Assembly (NCBI RefSeq): GCF_947499845.1
Contig: NZ_CANMPM010000003.1
Coordinates: forward strand, 248,001-312,000
Reading direction: 5' to 3'
Source: an uncultured Pseudokineococcus sp.
GTDB taxonomy: Bacteria; Actinomycetota; Actinomycetes; Actinomycetales; Quadrisphaeraceae
Length of the DNA: 64,000 nucleotides
Shown here: positions 33,464-42,189 of the stretch, piece by piece
Numbering within the stretch: the stretch's first letter is position 1
Layout of the letters: every line of letters begins with the position of its first letter
The notes under the pieces: generated by a model
What the model was told of the DNA's origin: nothing
Databases searched by the model: none
What the model saw: only the letters and a program-made list of their open reading frames with translations
Position numbers and translations under genes: made by a program

Positions 33464-34473
33464 GCGAGGGCACCGGGACGGGTGACGGCGGGCGCGGGCC
33501 CGAGCGGGTCACCATGGCGCGCGCGCTCAACCTGGGGCTGCGCGCCGCGATGGAGCGCGAGCCGAAGGTCCTCGTCATGGGCGAGGACATCGGGGCCCTC
33601 GGCGGGGTCTTCCGGGTCACCGAGGGGCTCGCCAAGGACTTCGGCGAGGAGCGCGTCGTCGACACACCGCTGGCCGAGGCCGGCATCGTCGGCACGGCCA
33701 TCGGCCTGGCGATGCGGGGCTACCGGCCCGTCTGCGAGATCCAGTTCGACGGCTTCGTCTTCCCCGCCTACGACCAGATCGTCACCCAGCTGGCGAAGAT
33801 GACCCACCGCAGCCGCGGGACGCTGACGATGCCCGTCGTCATCCGCATCCCCTACGGCGGGGGCATCGGGGCCGTCGAGCACCACAGCGAGTCGCCGGAG
33901 GCGCTCTTCGCCCACCACACGGGCCTTCGGTGCGTGAGCCCGTCGAACGCCGTCGACGCCTACTGGATGATCCAGCAGGCGATCGCCTCGCCCGACCCCG
34001 TGATCTTCTTCGAGCCCAAGCGGCACTACTGGGACAAGGCCGAGCTCCACGCGTCGGCCGAGCCCTACCCGCTGCACCGGGCGCGGGTCGTCCGGCCGGG
34101 CACGGACGTCACCGTCGTCGCCTACGGGCCCACCGTCCCGCTGGCGCTGCGCGCGGCCGACGCCGCCGCCGAGGAGGGCCGCAGCCTCGAGGTCGTCGAC
34201 CTCCGCTCGATCTCCCCGCTCGACCTCGCTCCCGTCGAGGAGTCCGTGCGCCGCACCGGCCGCTGCGTCGTCGCGCACGAGGCGCCCGTCTTCCTCGGCC
34301 TCGGCGCCGAGGTGGCCGCCCGCGTCACCGAGCGCTGCTTCTACTCCCTCGAGGCGCCCGTGCTGCGGGTCGGCGGGTTCTCGGTGCCCTACCCGGCCGC
34401 GCGCCTGGAGGAGGAGTACCTGCCCGACGCCGACCGCCTGCTCGAGGCCGTGGACCGGGTGCTCGACACCTGA
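33460..34473 (+). CDS. pdhB: 2-oxoacid dehydrogenase E1 beta subunit
   Basis: The 337-residue E1 beta partner, which completes the thiamine site and binds E2. Diagnostic blocks are VLVMGEDIGALGGVFRVTEGL, RVVDTPLAEAGIVGTAIGLA, EIQFDGFVFPAYDQIV, PYGGGIGAVEHHSESPEALFAH and VVDLRSISPLDL. ATG 33460 overlaps the E1 alpha stop, fitting the alpha2beta2 complex. A 99-bp gap separates it from E2. Confidence 0.92.
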   Translation: MSEGTGTGDGGRGPERVTMARALNLGLRAAMEREPKVLVMGEDIGALGGVFRVTEGLAKDFGEERVVDTPLAEAGIVGTAIGLAMRGYRPVCEIQFDGFVFPAYDQIVTQLAKMTHRSRGTLTMPVVIRIPYGGGIGAVEHHSESPEALFAHHTGLRCVSPSNAVDAYWMIQQAIASPDPVIFFEPKRHYWDKAELHASAEPYPLHRARVVRPGTDVTVVAYGPTVPLALRAADAAAEEGRSLEVVDLRSISPLDLAPVEESVRRTGRCVVAHEAPVFLGLGAEVAARVTERCFYSLEAPVLRVGGFSVPYPAARLEEEYLPDADRLLEAVDRVLDT

Positions 34474-34572
34474 CGCGTCCGGCCCGCCGCCCTGCGCCAC
34501 ACTGGCGCTGCTCGCGGCAGGCGCAGCTCAGACGACCGGCGGCCCGGCCGCCCCGAGGCTCAGGAGGACCGC

Positions 34573-35958
34573 GTGGCGGTGCAGCACTTCCGGCTCCCCG
34601 ACGTCGGCGAGGGGCTGACCGAGGCGGAGGTCGTCGCCTGGCGGGTCGCCGTCGGCGACGAGGTCGCCACGAACGCCGTCCTCGTCGAGATCGAGACCGC
34701 CAAGTCGCTCGTCGAGCTGCCCTCGCCCTTCGCGGGCGTGGTGCGCGAGCTGCTCGTCGACGAGGGGCGCACCGTCGAGGTCGGCACCCCCATCGTCGCG
34801 GTCGAGGTCGCCGGTGCCGACGGCGAGGGGGACGCCGCGGGCGAGGACGGCGAGCGCCGCGACGTCCTCGTCGGCTACGGGCCGGGCAAGCGAGCCTTGC
34901 GCCGCCGACGTCCGGCGGCCGCCGCCGGTGGCGACGGCGGGAGCGCGCCGGGGCCGGAGGCTGCCGCTGACGCCCCGTCCGCCCCCGCGGCGCCGGCGGC
35001 GAGCGGCGCGCGCGCCGACCTCCCGGCCGAGGCCCCCGCGGCGCCCGTCGGCCCCCCGCCGGCGGCGGCGTCCTCGGCGGCCCCGGCCCGGCCCCTCGCG
35101 GCGCCGCCGGTGCGCAAGCTCGCGCGGGAGCGGGGCGTCGACCTCGCCGAGGTCCGCGCCACCGGTCCGCGCGGCACGGTCAGCCGGGCCGACGTCCTCG
35201 GCCACCTCGACGCGGCGGCCGACGTGGCGGCGGCTGCGCCGTCGTCCGGCTCCCTCGGCCAGGAGCAGCGGGTTCCGGTGAGGGGCGTGCGGCGCGCCAT
35301 GGCCGAGGCCATGGTCCGCAGCAGCACCGAGGCGCCGCAGGCGACGCTGTTCCACACCCTCGACGTCACGCGGACGATGAAGCTCGTCGCCCGGGTGAAG
35401 CAGGACGACCGCTTCGCCGGCGTGCGCGTCTCCCCGCTGCTGCTGGCCGCCCGCGCCGTCGTCCTCGCGCTGGGCCGCACGCCGGAGATGGGCGCCCGCT
35501 GGGACGGCGACGCCCACGAGCTCGTCCTGCCCGCCGGGGTCCACCTGGGCGTCGCGGCGGCGACGCCCCGCGGCCTCGTCGTGCCCGTCGTCCGCGACGC
35601 CCACGCCCTCGACCTGCTCGACCTGGCGCGGGCCCTCGGCGAGCTGACGACGACCGCGCGCGAGGGCCGCACCCCGCCCGAGGCCATGACCAGCGGGTCC
35701 TTCACCATCACGAACATCGGGTCGCTGGGCATCGAGGCGGGCGCGCCGCTGCTCAACCCCGGCCAGACGGGGATCCTCGCGCTCGGCTCGGTCGCGCAGC
35801 GGCCGTGGGTCCACAAGGGCCGCGTCCGGCCGCGCTGGACGACGACCCTCGGCCTCACCGTGGACCACCGGGTCGTCGACGGCGCCCAGGCGGGGGGCTT
35901 CCTCGCCGACGTCGCCGCCGTCCTCGAGCGCCCCAGCCAGGCGGTCGTCTGGTCGTGA
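34573..35958 (+). CDS. Dihydrolipoyl acyltransferase (2-oxoacid dehydrogenase E2)
   Basis: A 461-residue E2. The single lipoyl domain (1-78) has the modified Lys44 in IETAKSLVEL. A Pro/Ala linker follows, then a peripheral subunit-binding domain (VRKLARERGVDLAEVRATGPRGTVSRADVLGHL, about 178-213) and the catalytic acyltransferase domain with TVDHRVVDGAQAGGFL, where His432 and the Asp four residues on form the active site. AGGAGG lies 5 nt before GTG 34573. It receives the acyl group from E1 and passes it to CoA. No E3 gene is in the window. Confidence 0.92.
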   Translation: MAVQHFRLPDVGEGLTEAEVVAWRVAVGDEVATNAVLVEIETAKSLVELPSPFAGVVRELLVDEGRTVEVGTPIVAVEVAGADGEGDAAGEDGERRDVLVGYGPGKRALRRRRPAAAAGGDGGSAPGPEAAADAPSAPAAPAASGARADLPAEAPAAPVGPPPAAASSAAPARPLAAPPVRKLARERGVDLAEVRATGPRGTVSRADVLGHLDAAADVAAAAPSSGSLGQEQRVPVRGVRRAMAEAMVRSSTEAPQATLFHTLDVTRTMKLVARVKQDDRFAGVRVSPLLLAARAVVLALGRTPEMGARWDGDAHELVLPAGVHLGVAAATPRGLVVPVVRDAHALDLLDLARALGELTTTAREGRTPPEAMTSGSFTITNIGSLGIEAGAPLLNPGQTGILALGSVAQRPWVHKGRVRPRWTTTLGLTVDHRVVDGAQAGGFLADVAAVLERPSQAVVWS

Positions 35959-36788
35959 GGCTCCACCTCCTCCAGGTCGGCTACGGCGACGACGAGCCCG
36001 TCGCGGCCCGGCGCGACCGCGTCGCCGCGCTGGTGGCCGCGCAGGAGGGCGCGGACCTCGTCGTCCTGCCGGAGCTCTGGGCCCACGGCGGGTTCGCCAG
36101 CGCGACGTGGGCCGAGCGGGCCGAGGCGCTCGACGGGCCGACGGCGCGGGCGATGGCCGACGCCGCCCGGGCCTGCGACGCCGTCGTCCACGCGGGCTCC
36201 CTCGTGGAGCGCGACGGCGACGCCCTCCACAACACCTCGCTGCTCCTCGGTCCGGACGGCGCCCTCCTCGCGCGCTACCGCAAGGTGCACCGCTTCGGTC
36301 ACGGGCGCGGGGAGTCGGAGGTGATGACGCCGGGGGAGGAGGTCGTCGTCGTCGACGCCCCCCTGCCGGGCGGCCCCGTCGGGGCGCCCACTCCGCCCGT
36401 GGGTCCGGGCCCGGCCGTGCAGCGGGGCCTGCCCGTGGGGCTGGCGACCTGCTACGACCTGCGCTTCCCCGAGCTCTTCCGGGCGCTGGTCGACCGCGGG
36501 GCCCGGCTCGTCGTCGTCCCCGCGGCCTGGCCCGCCGCCCGCGCCGAGCACTGGCGCCTCCTCGTGCGGGCCCGCGCGCTGGAGGACCAGGTGCTCCTCG
36601 CCGCCTGCGGCACCGCCGGCACGCACGCCCGCACGCCCATGGCCGGCGCGAGCGCCGTCGTCGGACCCGACGGCGCCGTGCTCGCCGAGGCGGGCGAGGC
36701 CGAGGAGGTCCTCGTCGTCGACGTCGACCCCGGCGTCGTCGACGCCGCCCGCGCCGCCTTCCCGGTGCTCGCCGACCGCCGCCTCTGA
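35955..36788 (+). CDS. Nitrilase-superfamily carbon-nitrogen hydrolase
   Basis: A 277-residue amidase of the Nit2/omega-amidase-like branch. The catalytic triad is complete: Glu40 in VVLPELW, Lys110 in RYRKVHRFG and Cys166 in LATCYDLRFPELFR. Such enzymes hydrolyse omega-amides of 2-oxoacids or deaminated side products. The GTG start overlaps the E2 stop (GTGA), so it is co-expressed with the 2-oxoacid dehydrogenase and may clean up or feed 2-oxoacids; that link is inference. Family A repeats begin 11 bp after the stop. Confidence 0.88.
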   Translation: MRLHLLQVGYGDDEPVAARRDRVAALVAAQEGADLVVLPELWAHGGFASATWAERAEALDGPTARAMADAARACDAVVHAGSLVERDGDALHNTSLLLGPDGALLARYRKVHRFGHGRGESEVMTPGEEVVVVDAPLPGGPVGAPTPPVGPGPAVQRGLPVGLATCYDLRFPELFRALVDRGARLVVVPAAWPAARAEHWRLLVRARALEDQVLLAACGTAGTHARTPMAGASAVVGPDGAVLAEAGEAEEVLVVDVDPGVVDAARAAFPVLADRRL

Positions 36789-36799
36789 CCCGCCCCGCC

Positions 36800-36903
36800 G
36801 CGAAGGTGACGCCTCCTTCACCTCCAGGGTGCCTGCACGCGTGAAGGTGACGTCTCCTTCACCTGAGGGGTGCTTCGGGAGGTGAAGGTGACGCCTCCTT
36901 CAC
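36800..36903 (+). repeat. Family A tandem array, three units of 41 bp
   Basis: Units start at 36800, 36841 and 36882, exactly 41 bp apart. The 22-bp cores (GTGAAGGTGAC plus G(C/T)CTCCTTCAC, first copy GCGAAGG) are the same family as at 11308-11492; the 19-bp spacers are diverged (CTCCAGGGTGCC...). The array lies in the 213-bp gap between the nitrilase gene and copD-ctaG. Confidence 0.9.
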
Positions 36904-36989
36904 CTCCGGGGGGCCTCGATCATGGACCTCGCGCCTCCCCCGCCGGGGGCCGTCACCGAGGTGGGCCCGAGGGCCCGCCGGGCGGCGCC

Positions 36990-36995
36990 TACCCT
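36990..36995 (+). promoter_or_regulatory. Candidate -10 element for leaderless copD-ctaG
   Basis: TACCCT lies 6 nt before GTG 37002, supporting that start over longer in-frame alternatives that would run through the repeat array. Confidence 0.5.
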
Positions 36996-37001
36996 TGCTG
37001 C

Positions 37002-39065
37002 GTGAGCGCGGGGACGGCGCCGACGGCGCAGCGGGACGGCGGGAGCGGTCGTGCGCCCCGCCCCACGGGCGCGCGGCCGGAGACGACCTCGCCGCCGCGG
37101 TGGTGGCTCGTCGTCGTCGTCCTCGCCCCCCTGGCCACGGCGCTGGGCCTGCTCTGGGCCCTCGCGACCGGTGGCGCCGCCTCGCCCGACCTCGTGCGCG
37201 ACCCCGGCGCGCTCGTCCGGTACGGGCTGCCCGTGGCGACCCTGCTGCGCGACCTGGCGATGGCGATGACGCTCGGCGGCCTCGTCCTCGCGGCCGGCGT
37301 CGTCCCGGCGCGCGCGCCGTCCTGGGCGCCGGCCGCCCGGACGGCGGCGGTGGCGTCGGGGGTCTGGACGGTCGCCAGCCTGGCCGTGCTCGTCCTCACG
37401 GCCGCCAACCTCTCGGGGACGCCGCTCGCCGACCCGTCCTTCGGGGCCCAGCTCGCGATCGTCGCCACGCAGATCACCCAGGGGCAGGCGCTGCTCGTGT
37501 CGACCGTCGTCGTGGCGCTCGTCGCGACCGCGGCCGTCGGGGTGCGGACGCCCGCGGGCGCCGGCTGGACGGCGGTCCTCGGCGCGCTGGCGATCGTCCC
37601 GCTCGCCCTCAACGCCCACTCGACGGGCACGAGCGGCCACGAGACGGCGGTCAGCTCCTGGGGCCTGCACGTCCTCGGCGTCGCGGTGTGGTTCGGCGGG
37701 CTCATGGCGCTCGTCGCCGTCGCCCGCAGCACCGGCGCCGAGCTCCCCGTGGTCGCGCGCCGCTACTCCGCGCTCGCGCTCGTGGGCTTCGTCCTCGTCG
37801 TGGCCTCGGGCGTGGCCAACGCCTCGCTGCGCGTCGCCGGGCTCGCCGACCTCCTCGGCACCGGCTACGGGCTCCTCGTCGTCGCGAAGGCGACGGCCGG
37901 CGTCCTCCTCGGCTTCGCCGGGTGGGTCCACCGGCGCTCGCTGCTCGCCGCCATCGACACGCGCACGGCCGCCGGCGCGGGCGCGCGCGGGCCCTTCTGG
38001 CGGCTCGTCGGCGGCGAGGTCGTGCTGCTGGGCGCCGTCTCCGGCGTCGCGGCGGCGCTGTCGCTGACCCCGCCGCCCGTGCCGCAGGAGCTGCCGCCCG
38101 CGCCCACGCCGGCGGAGCTGCTCACCGGCGAGGCGCTGCCCGAGCCGTTCCGCCCCTCCAGCGTCGTGACGCAGTGGCAGACCGACGTGCTGTGGGTCGC
38201 CGTCGCCCTGGCGCTCGCCGTCGCCTACGGGCGCGGCGTCGCCCGCCTGCGCCGCCGCGGCGACCGCTGGTCGGTCGGCCGCACCGTCGCCTTCGCGATC
38301 GGCCTGGTCGTCCTCGTCTACATGACGAGCGGGGCCCCGGCCGCCTACGGCCGCACGGTCTTCAGCGCCCACATGGTCCAGCACATGGTGCTGAGCATGC
38401 TCATCCCCGTGCTGCTGGTCCTCGGGGCGCCGATGACGCTGGCGCTGCGCTCCATCCCCAAGCGCCGCGACGGCTCGCGCGGGGTCCGGGAGTGGCTCGT
38501 CGTCCTCACCGAGTCGCGCTGGCTGCGGGTCGTCTCCCACCCCGTCGTGGCGGCGGTGCTCTTCGCGGGCAGCCTCATCGTCTTCTACTACACGCCGCTC
38601 TTCGAGCTGGCGCTGTCGACCCACGTGGGCCACGAGCTGATGATGGTCCACTTCCTCGGCGTGGGGTACCTCTTCGCCAACGCCCTCGTCGGCATCGACC
38701 CTGGTCCGAACCGGCCGAGCTACCCGCTCCGGGTGGTCCTGCTCTTCGCGACGATGGCGTTCCACGCGTTCTTCGGCATCGCCATCATCTCGAGCGAGAC
38801 GCTGCTCGCGGGCAGCTGGTTCTCCTCGACGGGCTGGGGGATCGACGCGCTCGCCGACCAGCGCACCGGCGGTGGCATCGCCTGGGGCGTCGGTGAGTTC
38901 CCGACCCTGCTGCTCGTCGTCGTCGTCGCCGTGCAGTGGGCCCGCAGCGACGAGCGCGAGCAGCGCCGCCGCGACCGCACCGCCGACCGCACCGGCGACG
39001 CCGAGCTGGTGGCCTACAACGCGATGCTCGCCGAGCGCGACCGCCAGGACGCCCCGCGCCGCTGA
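37002..39065 (+). CDS. CopD-CtaG fusion (copper uptake / cytochrome c oxidase assembly)
   Basis: A 687-residue polytopic membrane protein. The N-terminal half (about 40-365) is CopD-like, with repeated hydrophobic helices and LNAHSTGTSGHETAVSSWGLHVLGVAVWFGGL and FVLVVASGVANASLRV. The C-terminal half (about 430-665) is a caa3-type CtaG domain with FSAHMVQHMVLSMLIPVLLVLGAP, VGHELMMVHFLGVGYLFANALVGIDPGP and FHAFFGIAII; its His and Met residues are probable copper ligands. The fusion is known in actinobacteria and is thought to bring copper to cytochrome c oxidase. The GTG start is supported by a -10 element directly upstream. Repeat arrays flank it on both sides. Confidence 0.9.
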   Translation: MSAGTAPTAQRDGGSGRAPRPTGARPETTSPPRWWLVVVVLAPLATALGLLWALATGGAASPDLVRDPGALVRYGLPVATLLRDLAMAMTLGGLVLAAGVVPARAPSWAPAARTAAVASGVWTVASLAVLVLTAANLSGTPLADPSFGAQLAIVATQITQGQALLVSTVVVALVATAAVGVRTPAGAGWTAVLGALAIVPLALNAHSTGTSGHETAVSSWGLHVLGVAVWFGGLMALVAVARSTGAELPVVARRYSALALVGFVLVVASGVANASLRVAGLADLLGTGYGLLVVAKATAGVLLGFAGWVHRRSLLAAIDTRTAAGAGARGPFWRLVGGEVVLLGAVSGVAAALSLTPPPVPQELPPAPTPAELLTGEALPEPFRPSSVVTQWQTDVLWVAVALALAVAYGRGVARLRRRGDRWSVGRTVAFAIGLVVLVYMTSGAPAAYGRTVFSAHMVQHMVLSMLIPVLLVLGAPMTLALRSIPKRRDGSRGVREWLVVLTESRWLRVVSHPVVAAVLFAGSLIVFYYTPLFELALSTHVGHELMMVHFLGVGYLFANALVGIDPGPNRPSYPLRVVLLFATMAFHAFFGIAIISSETLLAGSWFSSTGWGIDALADQRTGGGIAWGVGEFPTLLLVVVVAVQWARSDEREQRRRDRTADRTGDAELVAYNAMLAERDRQDAPRR

Positions 39066-39085
39066 CCCGGTCGTCCCCCCCCCAC

Positions 39086-39249
39086 GCACTTCGTCGACAC
39101 ATCGCCGTCCAGGGGCGCCCTCACGGGCACTTCGTCGTCACCCCGCCGCCAGGGGGCGTCTCTCGAGGCACTTCGTCGTCAGTTCGCCGTGCGGGGGGCC
39201 CGCCGAGGGCCACGTCGGCGACAGACGGCTCCGGGGGTGACGACGCTCG
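39086..39249 (+). repeat. Family B tandem array, four units of 41 bp
   Basis: Units start at 39086, 39127, 39168 and 39209, exactly 41 bp apart. Three begin GCACTTCGTCG; the fourth is diverged (GCCACGTCGGCGAC). The first two contain CCAGGGG at the same phase where family A has CCAGGGA, but the core differs and is not clearly palindromic. The array fills the gap between copD-ctaG and the S9 peptidase gene. Confidence 0.85.
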
Positions 39250-39274
39250 CCCGGTCGGCGGGGTCGCCGCGTGG

Positions 39275-39280
39275 TAGCAC
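39275..39280 (+). promoter_or_regulatory. Candidate -10 element for the S9 peptidase gene
   Basis: TAGCAC lies 6 nt before GTG 39287; the last base differs from the NANNNT pattern. Confidence 0.35.
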
Positions 39281-39286
39281 AGGGCC

Positions 39287-41470
39287 GTGACGACGCCGCC
39301 TCACGACCGCGCGACCGACGACCGCCCCGCCGCGGACCCGCTCGCCGACCTCTCCGCCTACGTCGCGCAGCCGCGCGTCAGCGGCCTCGCCCTGAGCCCG
39401 GACGGACGCCGCCTGGCGCTCGCCGTCGCGGGCCTCGACGGCGACGGCACCGGCTACGTGACGAGCCTGTGGGAGTCGCCGCTCGACGGCGGCCCCTGCC
39501 GCCGCCTGACCCGTGGGACCACCGGCGAGGCCGCGCCGGTGTGGACGCCGCAGGGGGACCTGCTCTTCACGGCCAAGCGCCCCGAGCCGTCGGCGCCCGG
39601 TCGCGCGGGGGCGAAGCCGCAGCCCGACCCCCAGCCCGGGTCCCCGGCCGAGCCCGGCCAGCCGGGCGGCGGCGGGAGGTCCGGCGACGACGTTCCGCCG
39701 GCGCTGTGGTGCCTGCCCGCCGGGACGGGCGAGCCGCGGCCCGTCGCCGCGCGACCCGGCGGCCTGTCCGTGGTCGCCGTCGCCCGCACCAGCGGCGCGC
39801 TGCTCGCCACCTCGCCGACGATGCCGAGCACCGCCCAGGGCGGCGACGACGCCGCGGCCCGCACGGCGCGCACCGAGGCGGGCGTCGGCGCGGTCCTCCA
39901 CACCGGCTACCCCGTGCGCTTCTGGGACCACGACCTCGGGCCCGACCGCGACCGCCTCCTCGCCGCGGACGCCCTGGCGGGCCCGACGAGCACCGCGGGC
40001 GCCCCCGACCCTCGGTTCGCGCTGCGCGACCTCACCGGCCACGTCGGCCCGGCGCTGCACGAGGCGGCCTGGGACCTCTCGGACGACGGGCGCACCGCCG
40101 TCGGCACGTGGACGGTCCTGCGCGCGCACGGCGAGCAGTCGCTCCAGCTCGTCGCCGTGGACGTCGCCACGGGGCGGCGCACCGTCCTCCTCGACGACCC
40201 GGAGGTCGAGCACGAGGGCGCCGTCCTGTCGCCCGACGGCCGCACCGCCGCCTTCGTCGCCACCCGCGTCAGCACGCCGGAGCGCGCCCCCCGCTCGTGG
40301 CTCGCGCTCGTCGACCTCGAGCACGACGACGCCGGTGCCGTCGTCGGCGCGGAGGCGCGGCGCGACCTCACCGAGGGGTGGGACCGCTGGCCGCACGCCC
40401 TCGCCTGGACGCGTGACGGCGCGGCCCTCGTCGTGGAGGCCGACGAGGCCGGGGCCGCCCCGCTCTTCCTCGTCGACGCGGCGTCCGGCGACGTGCGCCG
40501 CCTCACCGCGGACCACGGCGCCTACGCCGGCGCGCAGGTGGCGCCCGACGGCTGGGCCTACGCGCTGCGCTCGGCGTACGACGCCGCCCCCGCGCCCGTC
40601 CGGGTGCGCCTGGAGGACGGCGCCGTCGAGGACCTGCCCTCGCCCGTCGCGCCGCTGGCCCTGCCCGGCCGTCTCGAGGACGTCCGCACGACCGCCGCGG
40701 ACGGCACCGAGGTCCGCAGCTGGCTGTGCCTGCCGGACGGCGCGAGCGCCGACGCGCCGGCCCCGCTGCTCCTGTGGGTCCACGGCGGGCCGCTCGGCTC
40801 GTGGAACGCCTGGTCGTGGCGCTGGAACCCGTGGCTGGCCGTCTCGCGCGGGTACGCCGTCCTCCTGCCCGACCCCGCGCTGTCGACCGGGTACGGGCAG
40901 GACTTCGTGCAGCGCGGCTGGGGCGCGTGGGGCGCCGCGCCCTTCACCGACCTCATGGCCGCCACCGACGCCGCCGAGGCCCGGGACGACGTCGACGCCA
41001 CCCGCACCGCGGCGATGGGCGGGTCTTTCGGCGGGTACATGGCCAACTGGATCGCCGGGCACACCGACCGCTTCGACGCCGTCGTCACGCACGCCGGCCT
41101 CTGGGCGCTCGACCAGTTCGGCCCGACGACGGACGCGGCGTACTTCTGGGGCCGTGAGATGACGGCCGAGATGGCGCGGGAGAACAGCCCGCACCACAGC
41201 GCCGACGCCATCACGACGCCGACCCTCGTCATCCACGGCGACAAGGACTACCGCGTGCCGATCGGCGAGGGCCTGCGGCTGTGGTGGGACCTCGTCTCGC
41301 GGAGCACCGCCGAGGACGGCTCGACGCCGCACCGCTTCCTCTACTTCCCCGAGGAGAACCACTGGGTGCTCTCGCCCGGCGGCGCGGTCGCCTGGTACCA
41401 GACCGTGCTGGGCTTCCTCGACCACTACGTGCTCGGGCGGGCGTGGGTGCAGCCCGACCACCTGGGGTAG
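39287..41470 (+). CDS. S9 family (prolyl oligopeptidase-like) serine peptidase
   Basis: A 727-residue protein with an N-terminal beta-propeller region (about 15-460, with LSPDGRRLALAV-type blades) and a C-terminal alpha/beta hydrolase domain. The catalytic triad is visible: Ser580 in GGSFGGYMANWIAG, Asp654 in HGDKDYRVP and His692 in EENHWVLS. The class is acylaminoacyl peptidase/dipeptidyl-peptidase-like and cleaves short peptides in the cytoplasm; there is no signal peptide. An insertion of about 35 Pro/Gly-rich residues near 105-140 lengthens one propeller loop. Confidence 0.9.
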   Translation: MTTPPHDRATDDRPAADPLADLSAYVAQPRVSGLALSPDGRRLALAVAGLDGDGTGYVTSLWESPLDGGPCRRLTRGTTGEAAPVWTPQGDLLFTAKRPEPSAPGRAGAKPQPDPQPGSPAEPGQPGGGGRSGDDVPPALWCLPAGTGEPRPVAARPGGLSVVAVARTSGALLATSPTMPSTAQGGDDAAARTARTEAGVGAVLHTGYPVRFWDHDLGPDRDRLLAADALAGPTSTAGAPDPRFALRDLTGHVGPALHEAAWDLSDDGRTAVGTWTVLRAHGEQSLQLVAVDVATGRRTVLLDDPEVEHEGAVLSPDGRTAAFVATRVSTPERAPRSWLALVDLEHDDAGAVVGAEARRDLTEGWDRWPHALAWTRDGAALVVEADEAGAAPLFLVDAASGDVRRLTADHGAYAGAQVAPDGWAYALRSAYDAAPAPVRVRLEDGAVEDLPSPVAPLALPGRLEDVRTTAADGTEVRSWLCLPDGASADAPAPLLLWVHGGPLGSWNAWSWRWNPWLAVSRGYAVLLPDPALSTGYGQDFVQRGWGAWGAAPFTDLMAATDAAEARDDVDATRTAAMGGSFGGYMANWIAGHTDRFDAVVTHAGLWALDQFGPTTDAAYFWGREMTAEMARENSPHHSADAITTPTLVIHGDKDYRVPIGEGLRLWWDLVSRSTAEDGSTPHRFLYFPEENHWVLSPGGAVAWYQTVLGFLDHYVLGRAWVQPDHLG

Positions 41471-41522
41471 GGGCTGGGGACAGCGGTCCGCGCGCCGGTC
41501 CCCCACCTGGCACGGTGACGCA

Positions 41523-41984
41523 GTGCCGGACGAGCCAGCGACGACGACGAGCGCGGCAGGATCCGGCGCCTGGCGCCCGCTCGCCGTCGTCCTAATCGCG
41601 GTGGGCGCGATGGTGGCCGGCACGGCCCTGCTGTCACCGACGGCAGGGGCGGGCGAGGCATCCGCGGTCGACCTCGTCGTCCGCCACCCGGTCGTGGTCG
41701 GCGCCCTCCGCACGCTCGTCGTGGTCCTCGCCCTGTTCCTCGTCGCGTCCGCCGTCGCACGGGCTGCGAGCGGGTCGTGGGTCCGGCGGGTGGGGCCGGT
41801 GGACGCGAGCGCGGAGGTGGTCGACCTGGCGTCGGACTCCGAGGCGCTGCGAGCCGACCTGGCCCGGGCCGAGGCCGAGGTGACCCGCTTGACGGGCGAG
41901 CTGGCGGCAGCGGTGGACCTGCTCGACCAGGTGGCTGATACTCCGAGCGGGAGCGGTCCGCCGGGCGAGGAGGAGCAGCCGTGA
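41523..41984 (+). CDS. Small membrane protein with coiled-coil tail, unknown function
   Basis: A 153-residue protein with two hydrophobic segments (PLAVVLIAVGAMVAGTALL and GALRTLVVVLALFLVASAVAR) and a cytoplasmic coiled coil (SEALRADLARAEAEVTRLTGELAAAVDLLDQV). CACGGT lies 6 nt before GTG 41523. The stop overlaps the next gene, which is also coiled-coil, so the two products may interact. I do not recognise a family. Confidence 0.65.
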   Translation: MPDEPATTTSAAGSGAWRPLAVVLIAVGAMVAGTALLSPTAGAGEASAVDLVVRHPVVVGALRTLVVVLALFLVASAVARAASGSWVRRVGPVDASAEVVDLASDSEALRADLARAEAEVTRLTGELAAAVDLLDQVADTPSGSGPPGEEEQP

Positions 41985-42157
41985 CGACGATGACCGACGA
42001 CCAGCGCGACCGGATCCGTCGGCAGGTGGCCAGCGGCCGCGAGGCCATCGCCAGCGCGAAGGCGGAGCTCCAGCGCATCGACGAGGCCCTGGAGCGCTCG
42101 CGTCGCGTCCGTGACCGCACCCTCCCGGCGCTGAGACGGGCCGGCTACCTGCGGTGA
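41981..42157 (+). CDS. 58-residue charged helical protein
   Basis: This short gene starts at GTG 41981, overlapping the previous stop by GTGA, with GAGGAGGAG 7 nt upstream. It encodes MTTMTDDQRDRIRRQ followed by a continuous amphipathic helix (GREAIASAKAELQRIDEALERS) and a basic tail ending RRAGYLR. Codon third positions are strongly G/C. Its coupling to the preceding coiled-coil membrane protein suggests a two-component complex; function unknown. Confidence 0.55.
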   Translation: MTTMTDDQRDRIRRQVASGREAIASAKAELQRIDEALERSRRVRDRTLPALRRAGYLR

Positions 42158-42189
42158 CGCTGCGCTGACGCGGGGGAGCGGTCGAAGGC

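Noticed and set aside
36870-37001. N-terminal extension of the copD-ctaG frame
   Set aside because: It would translate the repeat array; the TACCCT element 6 nt before GTG 37002 supports the shorter protein.
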